Below are positions 17,254 to 25,982 of a stretch of 64,000 nt of DNA, piece by piece. A program made the translations under genes and the position numbers. This stretch comes from an uncultured Aquimarina sp. (GTDB taxonomy: Bacteria > Bacteroidota > Bacteroidia > Flavobacteriales > Flavobacteriaceae): the NCBI GenBank assembly GCA_947500505.1, contig CANMSL010000013.1:62001-126000 (forward strand), given 5' to 3'. The notes below the pieces were generated by a model. It did not search any database. It saw nothing but the letters and a program-made list of their open reading frames with translations, and had not been told where the DNA came from. The stretch's first letter is position 1; each line of letters begins with the position of its first letter.

Positions 17254-19605
17254 GTGTTTAACACAGCAAAAAATTACATAAAGAAGCGTCCTAAACGATT
17301 CTTGGTCATTATAATACTGATGATTTGGTACTACTTTTCGTTACCTAAACCATTATTTGATGCTCCAACTGCGACCGTTATAGAAACCAGGGACGGAGAG
17401 CTGTTAGGAGCTAAAATTGCCGATGACGGACAGTGGCGCTTTCCTGAAACGGATAGCGTGCCACAAAAATTTAGACATTGTATACTGGCATTCGAGGATC
17501 AACAATTCTACAGACATTTTGGTTTCAATCCGGTTTCAATGATGGATGCTATTATTGAAAATATAAAAGCAGGTAAAATAGTACGAGGAGGGAGTACAAT
17601 AACCCAACAGGTGATTAGATTGGCCAGAAAAGGTCAAAAGCGTACTTATCTTGAAAAATTCGTAGAATTAATTCTTGCTACCAGATTAGAATTAGGAACT
17701 TCGAAAAAAGACATTTTAAAACTATATACATCCTACGCTCCTTTTGGAGGAAATGTTGTGGGTATTGATATGGCTTCGTGGAGATATTTTGGTGTATCCG
17801 CTCATCAACTATCCTGGTCTGAAAGTGCTACCCTTGCCGTGTTACCTAATGCTCCATCATTAATCTATCCCGGAAAAAACCAGATACGATTGTTAAAGAA
17901 AAGAAATCGACTATTACATACATTGTTGGAGCAAAAAATAATCGATTCTGTTACTTATCAATTATCAATAAGTGAACCACTACCCCAAAAACCCTATCGT
18001 TTGCCTCAAACTGCTCCGCATTTATTGGATCGATTAGCAAGAAACAATGCCGGTCAGAGATTGCAGACCACTATAAACTCTCGATTGCAACAACAGATTA
18101 ATACATTAGTAGAAAGGCATTATACCTCGTTACGTCAAAACGAAGTTTATAACATGGCGGTTTTAGTACTGGATGTCAATACCAGAGAAGTTTTGAGTTA
18201 CGTGGGTAATACTCCAACTGATAAAACGCATCAAAAAGATGTGGATATCGTGCAAGCCGGCAGAAGCACCGGAAGCACACTAAAACCCCTGTTGTACGCT
18301 GCAATGATGGATAAAGGAGAGTTATTACCAGAACAATTTGTTTCTGATGTTCCTACTGTGATTGCCGGTTATACTCCTAAGAACTATGATGAAACTTTTA
18401 GTGGAGCAGTTCCTGCAAATAAGGCATTAGCAAGATCTTTAAATATCCCTGCAGTAAGACTATTGCAGCAATATGGTTTGCAGCGTTTTCATGATGAATT
18501 AAAAGCTTTCCATATAAAAGATCTTAAGTACAGTGCCGATCACTATGGTTTATCATTAATTGTAGGTGGTGCAGAGGGAAATCTTTGGGATCTTTGTAAA
18601 ACATATGCCGGATTTGCAGGCACACTTAATCATTATGTTGACACTTCTAGTGAGTATTTTGTGAATGAATTTACAGAACCCACTATTCTTGCCAATGAAA
18701 AAGTAGATTTTGGTGAAAAAGCAAAGCAAAAACCAGTTTTTGGAGCAGGTAGTATTTGGTTAACCTTCGAAGCAATGAAAAAAGTAAATCGCCCTCAAGG
18801 AGATGAAGCCTGGGAGTTTTATGATTCCTCCAGAGAAATTGCCTGGAAAACAGGAACTAGTTTTGGTAATCGCGATGCCTGGGCTATCGGCGCAAGCAAA
18901 GACTATGTTATTGGTGTTTGGATTGGTAATGCAGATGGAGAAGGGAGACCAGAACTGACAGGGTTAAATTCAGCTGCACCTGTTTTATTTGATGTATTAA
19001 ACTTATTACCAAATTCTAAATGGTTTTCTACTCCATTTGATGATTTGGTGCAGGCAGAGGTCTGTTCAAAAAGTGGTTTTCTGGCCTCCAAAGAATGTCC
19101 TCGGAAAGCAATGTATATTCCAATTACAGGAACCAAAACAAAACCTTGTCCGTATCATCAATTAGTTCATTTAGACACATCAATGCAATTTAGGGTGAAT
19201 TCTTCCTGTGAGTCCGTAGATAAAATGATTCATCGGTCTTGGTTTGTATTGCCTCCTTTACAAGCATATTATTTTAAAACCAAAAATGCTGATTATCGTT
19301 CATTACCGTCATATAGACCTGATTGTACAAAAGAATCTCAGGGAAGTATGGATTTTATTTTTCCGAAAGGGACTAGTAGTGTGTATTTACCCAAAGGTTT
19401 TGATGGTAAAACCAATGAGGTAGTGTTGAAAATTGCACATACCGAACCTGAAATCAGGGTGTTCTGGTATATCGATGACCTTTTTATTGGGGTCACAAAG
19501 CAATTTCATGAAATGCCAATTAAACCCAAGCATGGAGAACACCTAATAACTGTTCTTGATGAAAAAGGGAATGAATTAAAAAGAAAGATAGAAATCAAAG
19601 AATAG
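17254..19605 (+). CDS. pbpC: Penicillin-binding protein 1C
   Basis: A 783-residue bifunctional peptidoglycan synthase. One N-terminal membrane anchor (about 15-31) is followed by a glycosyltransferase-51 domain (about 50-220) with catalytic Glu81 in AFEDQQFYRHFG, a transpeptidase domain (about 285-590) with Ser341 of STLK and the Lys532-Thr-Gly motif in AWKTGTSFG, and the C-terminal biPBP_C domain (about 690-783) typical of PBP1C. The start is the GTG at 17254, since the frame has no upstream ATG and the anchor follows directly. In many bacteria it adjoins the A2M gene; here three genes lie between. A hairpin terminator follows closely. Confidence 0.93.
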   Translation: MFNTAKNYIKKRPKRFLVIIILMIWYYFSLPKPLFDAPTATVIETRDGELLGAKIADDGQWRFPETDSVPQKFRHCILAFEDQQFYRHFGFNPVSMMDAIIENIKAGKIVRGGSTITQQVIRLARKGQKRTYLEKFVELILATRLELGTSKKDILKLYTSYAPFGGNVVGIDMASWRYFGVSAHQLSWSESATLAVLPNAPSLIYPGKNQIRLLKKRNRLLHTLLEQKIIDSVTYQLSISEPLPQKPYRLPQTAPHLLDRLARNNAGQRLQTTINSRLQQQINTLVERHYTSLRQNEVYNMAVLVLDVNTREVLSYVGNTPTDKTHQKDVDIVQAGRSTGSTLKPLLYAAMMDKGELLPEQFVSDVPTVIAGYTPKNYDETFSGAVPANKALARSLNIPAVRLLQQYGLQRFHDELKAFHIKDLKYSADHYGLSLIVGGAEGNLWDLCKTYAGFAGTLNHYVDTSSEYFVNEFTEPTILANEKVDFGEKAKQKPVFGAGSIWLTFEAMKKVNRPQGDEAWEFYDSSREIAWKTGTSFGNRDAWAIGASKDYVIGVWIGNADGEGRPELTGLNSAAPVLFDVLNLLPNSKWFSTPFDDLVQAEVCSKSGFLASKECPRKAMYIPITGTKTKPCPYHQLVHLDTSMQFRVNSSCESVDKMIHRSWFVLPPLQAYYFKTKNADYRSLPSYRPDCTKESQGSMDFIFPKGTSSVYLPKGFDGKTNEVVLKIAHTEPEIRVFWYIDDLFIGVTKQFHEMPIKPKHGEHLITVLDEKGNELKRKIEIKE

Positions 19606-19620
19606 CATCATAAAAGCAGC

Positions 19621-19655
19621 CATAGAACTATTACAGTTCTATGACTACTTTTTAA
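19621..19655 (+). terminator. Rho-independent terminator after pbpC
   Basis: Perfect nine-base arms CATAGAACT (19621-19629) and AGTTCTATG (19635-19643) around a five-base loop, followed within six bases by TTTTT. It begins 16 bases after the pbpC stop and separates it from the convergent gene downstream. Confidence 0.7.
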
Positions 19656-19666
19656 TCTAGGAATAG

Positions 19667-20572
19667 TTACAATGAAGAATATACTAATCCAAAACTTAAT
19701 GCAGATTCTTTACTAAAATTACGACCGTCTAATGTTCTTGTGTAACCGGTAGTAACCCCAAGCTTATTCTTATATACAGGAATATATAAGTTAATAGAAA
19801 GATTTGTGAAATCTACTTCAGTCTCCGGAAGTATATTAGGACCTCCTGCTTCGGCAAATTCTGGTGTTCCAATATCTAATCCAGACATAGAGTCCTGAAT
19901 TTCTAAATTAGCGTGAACGTAAAAGAATGAATTATAATATCCCAATTTAAACCCGTATAAGATAGCATTCGGAATATCAAAATCTTTACTATCTCGATTA
20001 CTATACCCTACTTGAACTTCTGTAAAGATATTAAGCGAACTGATGTAATTCAGAATTACTGAACCGTTGATAGTGGTTGCTTCATTTCCTAAAGAAAGTA
20101 CTCCAGCTCCTTCATAATCACTTACTGGAAATGTAATTCCTGCTGCTCCACCTAGTGCAACTTTAGAATTACTATTCAAGGATTTTTCGAAAACTTTAGC
20201 TTTGACAAAAACTCCTAAATCTTGAATACCATCCACTTGATCCGTTTGTTGCACAGGATCAAGAACACCATCTTGACTTTTAGTAGTGATATACGGTAAT
20301 GTTACCACTGTAGACAACCAATCATTAATAGTATAAGAGGCATATAAAGAAAATATGTAAGAAGAAATATCTCCTAATCCCGCGGGATTTCCTTCCGATA
20401 GTTCAGAACCTCTGTAAAACTGATCAAAATTTTTGTATGAATAACTTGGAGCGACAGTCAAGGTTTTTTTTTCGGAATAAAATCCATTGACCGGTAATTG
20501 AGCTATTGTAGTAAAAAGTGGGCATAAAAACATAAGCCCTAAAATGTAGCGCATTATTGATTTGTGTAACAT
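19667..20572 (-). CDS. Outer-membrane beta-barrel-like protein
   Basis: About 301 residues. A signal peptide (ILGLMFLCPLFTTIAQ) is followed by alternating hydrophobic-polar strands ending in an aromatic-aliphatic pattern (SFGLVYSSL), as in outer-membrane barrels. The overall look resembles the transporter family annotated as meta-pathway phenol-degradation-like, but no substrate can be named. I chose the ATG at 20572 (MLHKSIMRY) because the 24 residues before it in the open frame are unlike a signal peptide; ATG 20554 is also possible. It is convergent with pbpC. Confidence 0.6.
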   Translation of the reverse strand: MLHKSIMRYILGLMFLCPLFTTIAQLPVNGFYSEKKTLTVAPSYSYKNFDQFYRGSELSEGNPAGLGDISSYIFSLYASYTINDWLSTVVTLPYITTKSQDGVLDPVQQTDQVDGIQDLGVFVKAKVFEKSLNSNSKVALGGAAGITFPVSDYEGAGVLSLGNEATTINGSVILNYISSLNIFTEVQVGYSNRDSKDFDIPNAILYGFKLGYYNSFFYVHANLEIQDSMSGLDIGTPEFAEAGGPNILPETEVDFTNLSINLYIPVYKNKLGVTTGYTRTLDGRNFSKESALSFGLVYSSL

Positions 20573-20849
20573 GAAATATATTTTTAGGTTAATAAGAGGT
20601 GTTAGACGGGAAATATTACCTAGGTTAACACTTAAAGAATGCAAAGAATTTGTTAATTCAAGTACTGCTATTTTCTAAGACTATTTTTTGAAGATTTCTT
20701 ATTTTTAAAGAATATTGTATAGGGAATTTTTTACTTTTTAAAATATATGAAGCAAATTTTTGAAGAATTGATTTTTTATTAAGATTTACGGTTTAACAAA
20801 AAATAATATGTAACTGTGAGTTTAGTTATATTGCCTTTTGAAATTACTT

Positions 20850-21329
20850 TTACTGATTATAATCCCAGTTTTCGAAAGGATTCTTACTCAATCGAGAATT
20901 ATAATACCTTTCATCTCCCGTAACTTCTTCTCCTAACCAATTAGGTTTGTCGAACGCTTCATTTTCATTATTTAGTTCTATTTCTGCAATAGTTAATCCT
21001 TTATTTTCTCCTAAAAACTCATCGACTTCGATAGTGTGATTTCCTGATATTACTTCGTATCTCGTTTTCTCAATTAAGCCTTTCTCACAGATTTTTATTA
21101 ATGCTTCGGCTTCATCTGCAGGGATTTCTTTTTCCCATTCAAAACGTGTAGTACCCGATGTATTGCCAATACCTTTTACAGTAATAAAGGCCTGGTTTCC
21201 TTTAATTCTAACCCTAACGGTTCGTTCAGGATCAGTATTCAGAAATCCTTGTACAATAAGGGTACTTTTTGTGGCTTCAGATTTATAAGTGTCCGATATA
21301 ACCAGAAATTTACGTTCTATTTCAATCAT
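20850..21329 (-). CDS. CYTH-domain triphosphatase
   Basis: A 159-residue protein starting MIEIERKFLV, the ExExK signature of CYTH proteins, with the paired RVRIKG, FITVKG, WEKEIP and AEIEL strands that carry the basic and acidic residues lining the triphosphate tunnel. Bacterial members hydrolyse tripolyphosphate or other organic triphosphates with a divalent metal; a few make cAMP. I start it at 21329 since the ExExK motif is normally at the very N-terminus, though the frame is open 14 codons further. It is cytoplasmic and seems to be transcribed alone. Confidence 0.88.
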   Translation of the reverse strand: MIEIERKFLVISDTYKSEATKSTLIVQGFLNTDPERTVRVRIKGNQAFITVKGIGNTSGTTRFEWEKEIPADEAEALIKICEKGLIEKTRYEVISGNHTIEVDEFLGENKGLTIAEIELNNENEAFDKPNWLGEEVTGDERYYNSRLSKNPFENWDYNQ

Positions 21330-21661
21330 GTTAGCAACCGTGTTAATTTTTCCATGCATATAGAAAATCATTTACTAAGTTAAAGTTTATTAATGATCTG
21401 TCAGTGGAAATGAAAATTGCACAAAAATATATTAAAATAGGTAGTTGTACCTGTCTAAATTATATCGAAGCGGTCAATCCTTTGAGTTCAGAAGATTTTG
21501 GGTTCAACAACTTGAATGCTTACTTCTTAAGTTTTGTAGCAGGCTTAGATAGAGAATATTTATTCGAAACAAATGTAACAGCAGCTCGTAATTAATGTAT
21601 AAAAATTGGGTGGAAGAAGTACATATACTGTATTTGTACTTTTTAAATAAAAAGAAACCTT

Positions 21662-22321
21662 TTAAAATCTAGGAATTTCTTTGATTTCATCAGAAACTAC
21701 TCTTTTGCTATTAAAATGGTTGTTCGCTAACCATATCATCGCCGAAACGATAATTTCGGGACGTATCGAGCGATATTTTTCAAGTGGTCCTACTAAAATA
21801 GGGTTTATGACTTTCATTAACTGCTTAAATAAATATTCTCCAGTTCTTTTTTCATCTCTTTTACCACTAATTAAAGACGGTTGTAATATATGTGTTTTAG
21901 GAATTTCCATAGTTAAAATTGTTTCTTCCATTTCACCTTTGATGCGATTATAGAATACTCGACTTTCTGGATCCGCTCCTAAAGCTGAAATTACTATAAA
22001 TGTTTCAATACCATTTTGGATGCAAAGTTGACCTGCCGTTACCGGAATACCATAATCTATAGTTCCGTATAGTCCTTTATCCGGAGTTTTGCTATTCGTA
22101 GTTCCTATACAACAAAATACTTCGTTACCTTTAAAATCATCAGCTACAATTTTTAGTTGCAGCATATTAATCAGGTGTTCTTCAATTTTAGGATGTGATA
22201 TTCCAACAGTTTTTCTGGAAAACAGTTTAATTTTATGATAACGATCATCTTTTAGCAATGCGCTAAGAAGAATTCCGCCGGTTAATCCAGTGGCTCCAAG
22301 TATTATGGCTGTTTTAGACAT
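21662..22321 (-). CDS. NAD(P)-binding atypical short-chain dehydrogenase
   Basis: A 219-residue Rossmann-fold protein with the dinucleotide-binding loop GATGLTGG (residues 9-16) right at the N-terminus, followed by the strand KIKLFSRK. The VFCCIGTTNSKTP and FIVISALGADPESRVFYNRIKGEME segments are those of the HTATIP2-like atypical SDR group, with Tyr and Lys in YNRIKGE at the catalytic positions. The substrate is unknown. The gene has no close operon partner. Confidence 0.83.
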   Translation of the reverse strand: MSKTAIILGATGLTGGILLSALLKDDRYHKIKLFSRKTVGISHPKIEEHLINMLQLKIVADDFKGNEVFCCIGTTNSKTPDKGLYGTIDYGIPVTAGQLCIQNGIETFIVISALGADPESRVFYNRIKGEMEETILTMEIPKTHILQPSLISGKRDEKRTGEYLFKQLMKVINPILVGPLEKYRSIRPEIIVSAMIWLANNHFNSKRVVSDEIKEIPRF

Positions 22322-22491
22322 GATTTAAATATTCCAGAAAGCAAGTTCAGTCAGTAGATACTTGAATAATTATCAAGATGTCAATCTTCGATATTATTCA
22401 TTCAATAGTATATAATTAGCTTAATTTATCAACTAAGAATTGGTGTTGCAATTTATCTTCAAATGTTTAAAATAACCTTATAAAGATGTTG

Positions 22492-23014
22492 TTATTTTTG
22501 CTCAAGCATTATAACATCCTGTGGCTCACAATCTTCATTTTCACCGCTCTCATTAAAAGATACTTCAACAACCGCTTTATCCTTGTTTTCAGAATCAATT
22601 TGTAATTCGACTGTATAACTCCTATTGTTATCTTCGTATTTTGTAATTTTAAAAAATGTCCCCTTATAACTATTCATAAAAAGGATCATTTTTAGATTTT
22701 ATGGCAGTGGCTCTTCCACCTATCGTTTCGCTACAAGATTTATTATCAAAAATGAGCCTGTATTCTACAATTTTTTCAGAAACCCAATTTACAGATAATT
22801 TTTGACTAAAATTATTATCCGAATTTCTCTGTGCCGCGGTAAATATTTTTTGCGTTAATGCTGCAAGGTTATTTTTAGTATCCGTATCATTATCAGTGTC
22901 GCCAGTTGCCTCTGTGACCTGGATTTCACCAGGGTTGTCTATACTTTTAGAAGATTTACTTTCGGATTTACAATAAATCAAAGTAACGAGTGTAAGTAGG
23001 ATGTAATTTTTCAT
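22492..23014 (-). pseudogene. Lipoprotein gene split by a probable frameshift
   Basis: Two overlapping minus-strand frames look like halves of one small lipoprotein. The first (22670-23014, 114 residues) starts with a signal peptide and lipobox LIYC and ends in AIKSKNDPFYE at a stop. The second (22492-22689) continues with MNSYKGTFFKITKYEDNN and reads like the natural C-terminal half of a compact beta-domain. Removing one T from the T5 run before the stop would give NDPFMNSYKG and fuse them into about 170 residues. It could be a real mutation, a sequencing error, or two translationally coupled genes. The family is not recognised. Confidence 0.5.
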
Positions 23015-23102
23015 TTTTTAAATATTATTTAGTTCAAGATGATTGGGATCAATAGGATAAGATATCATTTTTTAGAAGTAATTAGTCTTCAAATATTTAA
23101 TT

Positions 23103-23210
23103 TTACGCAAGTAGTTGTGGTTGAAAGTCATTTTGGTAATACAGGTTTTGAATAGGTATAATTCTTGTTTTTGCGTCTGGTACGTAAATAAAATAACCAT
23201 CCAAGAATTT
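23103..23210 (-). pseudogene. Possible C-terminal gene remnant in a 350-base gap
   Basis: Within the otherwise empty stretch 23015-23365, a minus-strand frame of 35 codons between stops reads like real protein: KFLDGYFIYVPDAKTR and then IIPIQNLYYQNDFQPQLLA before the stop. No start codon or upstream continuation is seen, so it looks like the tail of a lost gene. I do not recognise the family, and chance cannot be excluded. The rest of the gap shows no gene or RNA. Confidence 0.3.
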
Positions 23211-23365
23211 TTATAATTGGACTTGTTCAAAACTTGAATTAAGATTTATTACTTCATTGTCATTTAGTTTTCCTTATTTTGACTTCTTTCTTTCCTTCTA
23301 TCACTGCCAATTTCCAGTTTTTCTACTTAAGTTTTTGATTAATGAAAAATATCCTACCCTCAAAT

Positions 23366-24175
23366 TCATTGCTTTTTGCTAAACTTCGAATATCTTAAAG
23401 TCATTTCTGCTTCAATAGACTCTTCGTCGCTAAAACCTTTAATTCTAGGTAGTAGATCCTTAAATTGTTCATTCAATATTCTATTACAAACTAATAACAT
23501 GATTTGTTCTGACTTTATTAAAAACTTACCTCTCTGATGAATATGAATTATTAATACTTCAATTGGGAGGAAACTTATTTGTTTTTTCTTATAATCATAA
23601 TAATATCCTATCTTTTTATCTATTGGCAGATCATATTCATTGATTAGATTTTCAAATTCTGTTGCTATGTATTTTGCTTCAGAAATCATCTCGTTTAGAC
23701 TCATATCCAGTTTACCCGATCTCCAGTCATGATACTTTTCATTAAAATCAATATCATGTGCAATCAACTCAGTTATTCTTCGCTTATATTCTAAATTGAA
23801 CTGACTCTTATATATAGAATCGTAAAGACTAAATCTTTTGTCAAAATCGGAATACCAATTTTGACTTCTAAATTTTTGAAAATAAGTTAATGGAATCCCT
23901 CCTTTTGCCATCCATATTGCCAATTTATGGGTCATTTCTTGATCTTTAGTTTTCCGAGAGAGGTTCATGGCATCATCTAAATCTTTGCCTAGAGGTATCT
24001 TTACAGATTCGAAAGCAATACTAAATTTTTTCTTTGCTTTATCATATTTTTTACTAGTAATATATTTTTTTGCCTCTTTAATATATTTATGATAATCATC
24101 ATAGACACAGTCTTGTCCATAGAAGTTAATAAATGATAATGAAATTATATAGAACACCAAGTATACTCTAGTCAT
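23366..24175 (-). CDS. Exported protein of unknown function
   Basis: A 269-residue protein with a signal peptide (1-20, ending NFYGQ) and a mostly helical, Lys/Tyr-rich mature part. Residues 30-55 resemble a single TPR-like helix pair (YIKEAKKYITSKKYDKAKKK). I see no catalytic motif. It lies 54 bases after the truncated grasp-with-spasm maturase on the same strand and may have been the last gene of that locus. The reading frame itself is intact. Confidence 0.55.
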   Translation of the reverse strand: MTRVYLVFYIISLSFINFYGQDCVYDDYHKYIKEAKKYITSKKYDKAKKKFSIAFESVKIPLGKDLDDAMNLSRKTKDQEMTHKLAIWMAKGGIPLTYFQKFRSQNWYSDFDKRFSLYDSIYKSQFNLEYKRRITELIAHDIDFNEKYHDWRSGKLDMSLNEMISEAKYIATEFENLINEYDLPIDKKIGYYYDYKKKQISFLPIEVLIIHIHQRGKFLIKSEQIMLLVCNRILNEQFKDLLPRIKGFSDEESIEAEMTLRYSKFSKKQ

Positions 24176-24229
24176 ATCAAAGTTTATTTAATTATTTCTT
24201 GCAAATTATAATACTCTATACTTTCTTTT

Positions 24230-24487
24230 CTAAATTTTTTTACTCCACTCAGTCCATTCGTTTGTGTATGGGTCATAACCACATTTCAAAGGTTTAGAAG
24301 ATAATTTGGTAGGGTTTTCAGTATAAGCTATACAATCAGTACATACAAATCTAAATTCGCAGTCCTTACAAGTCTCTATCGCATCCTTATTTATATTCCA
24401 ATATTTCTTAAAATCTTTATGATCTATTGCTTCTTTTAATGAATTACTTTCGACATCACCAAAATCCTTTGCTATATATAACTTCAA
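24230..24487 (-). pseudogene. Truncated grasp-with-spasm SPASM peptide maturase
   Basis: The 85-residue frame is the C-terminal part of a SPASM-type peptide maturase: LKEAIDHKDFKKYWNINKD, then CKDCEFRFVCTDC (Cys-x2-Cys-x5-Cys-x2-Cys, auxiliary Fe-S ligands), and the ending KCGYDPYTNEW typical of the maturases of grasp-with-spasm systems, which modify ribosomal peptides together with an ATP-grasp ligase. The family is normally several hundred residues, so most of the protein is missing. The frame opens only with a TTG, and a TAA lies five codons upstream. No ATP-grasp gene or precursor adjoins it. It is best read as a dead remnant of a peptide-modification locus. Confidence 0.7.
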
Positions 24488-24779
24488 TTTTTTAAAAATA
24501 CTTTAAAAATTCGCATTTTAGCAGAAAAGAATTTTTACAAAACTTCTAAGACATTTTATGAGCAATGGCGAGTATAGATTTACATTAGGCTGCTTCGGAA
24601 GGTAAGCTTTTAAAATTAAGAGATAAAAGAAACACAAAACATCGTTGTGTTAATTGATTATAGGTCAAATAACATCCTACCGGAAGAATACATAATCTAG
24701 CATCCTAATTTTAACTTTTGCTTTCCCATTCATTTTCTTTTATCCAAAAGAATTAGTTGCATATTGTAAAATATATCAG

Positions 24780-25877
24780 ATGGAAACTAACAGGAAGATC
24801 ATACACGTCGATATGGATGCATTTTATGCTTCTGTAGAGCAAATGGATAACCCTGATCTTAGGGGAAAACCATTGGCTGTAGGGGGCGGTGGAAAACGAG
24901 GTGTGGTTAGTGCGGCAAGTTATGAAGCCCGAAAATTTGGAGTACGTTCTGCAATGCCTGGATTCACCGCTAGAAAGTTATGCCCCGATTTATTGTTTGT
25001 TCGACCTAGATTTGATCGATATCAGGAAATTTCGAAGCAAATCCGTAAAATATTCTTTGATTATACAGATTTGGTAGAACCCTTGTCACTTGATGAGGCA
25101 TATCTTGACGTTACCGAAAATAAAAAAGGAAATCCCAGTGCTTCTTTGATCGCCCAAGAAATCAGACAGCGTATTTTTGATGAGGTTGGTCTCACTGCAT
25201 CTGCAGGGATATCAATTAATAAATTTATAGCCAAAGTTGCCAGTGATTATAATAAGCCGAATGGTCAGAAAACGGTTAACCCCGAAGAGGTCTTGGAGTT
25301 TTTAGAAGACTTGGATGTTAAAAAATTCTACGGAGTCGGCAAAGTGACACAAGCTAAGATGTACCAGATGGGCATTTATACCGGAAAGGATTTAAAATCA
25401 AAATCAGAGGCATTTTTAACACAACATTTTGGTAAGTCCGGAGGTCACTATTATAGAATTGTGAGAGGAATACACCAAAGTGAAGTGAAACCAAATCGAG
25501 AACGAAAATCACTTGCTGCAGAAAGGACTTTTAGTGAGAATATCTCATCAGAAATCTATATGTTAGAAAGGTTGGAAAATATTGCAGAGGAGCTACAAAA
25601 ACGACTAAAACGCAGTAAAGTAGCTGGGAGAACAGTAACATTAAAAATTAAATACAGTGATTTTACTTTACAAACGCGAAGTAAAACATTACCATATTAT
25701 GTAAGTGATGCCGCGATACTTTTGGAGACCGCAAAAGAACTATTATATCAATCAGAAATGAAGAATTCCGTTCGCTTATTGGGTATTTCGCTTTCTAATT
25801 TAAATACGGGAAAAAAAGACGATAAGAAGAAAGAAAAAGAAGAAGTGGAGATTATTCAGTTGAGATTTGATTTTTAA
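24780..25877 (+). CDS. dinB: DNA polymerase IV
   Basis: A 365-residue Y-family polymerase. The palm motifs HVDMDAFYASVEQ (Asp11) and SLDEAYLDVT (Asp105, Glu106) give the metal-binding carboxylates, and SYEARKFGVRSAMP is the family fingers motif. Helix-hairpin-helix (about 175-215) and little-finger (about 240-345) domains follow. The C-terminal QLRFDF resembles a beta-clamp-binding motif. The enzyme performs error-prone bypass of DNA lesions in the cytoplasm. It appears to be transcribed alone; no LexA-type box was noticed. Confidence 0.95.
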   Translation: METNRKIIHVDMDAFYASVEQMDNPDLRGKPLAVGGGGKRGVVSAASYEARKFGVRSAMPGFTARKLCPDLLFVRPRFDRYQEISKQIRKIFFDYTDLVEPLSLDEAYLDVTENKKGNPSASLIAQEIRQRIFDEVGLTASAGISINKFIAKVASDYNKPNGQKTVNPEEVLEFLEDLDVKKFYGVGKVTQAKMYQMGIYTGKDLKSKSEAFLTQHFGKSGGHYYRIVRGIHQSEVKPNRERKSLAAERTFSENISSEIYMLERLENIAEELQKRLKRSKVAGRTVTLKIKYSDFTLQTRSKTLPYYVSDAAILLETAKELLYQSEMKNSVRLLGISLSNLNTGKKDDKKKEKEEVEIIQLRFDF

Positions 25878-25982
25878 ATTCTTAGTAAAAGAATATAAAT
25901 TTTCAGTTTGAAATGTAACTTATACTAATATTTATCAAATTAATAAGGATAAGCATATCGATTTAAGACGAATTAGATATTA

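Noticed and set aside
21404..21595. A 63-codon plus-strand open frame between the CYTH and SDR genes
   Set aside because: Its composition is not clearly coding, it has no recognisable motif, and it lies in the divergent promoter-side region of the CYTH gene.
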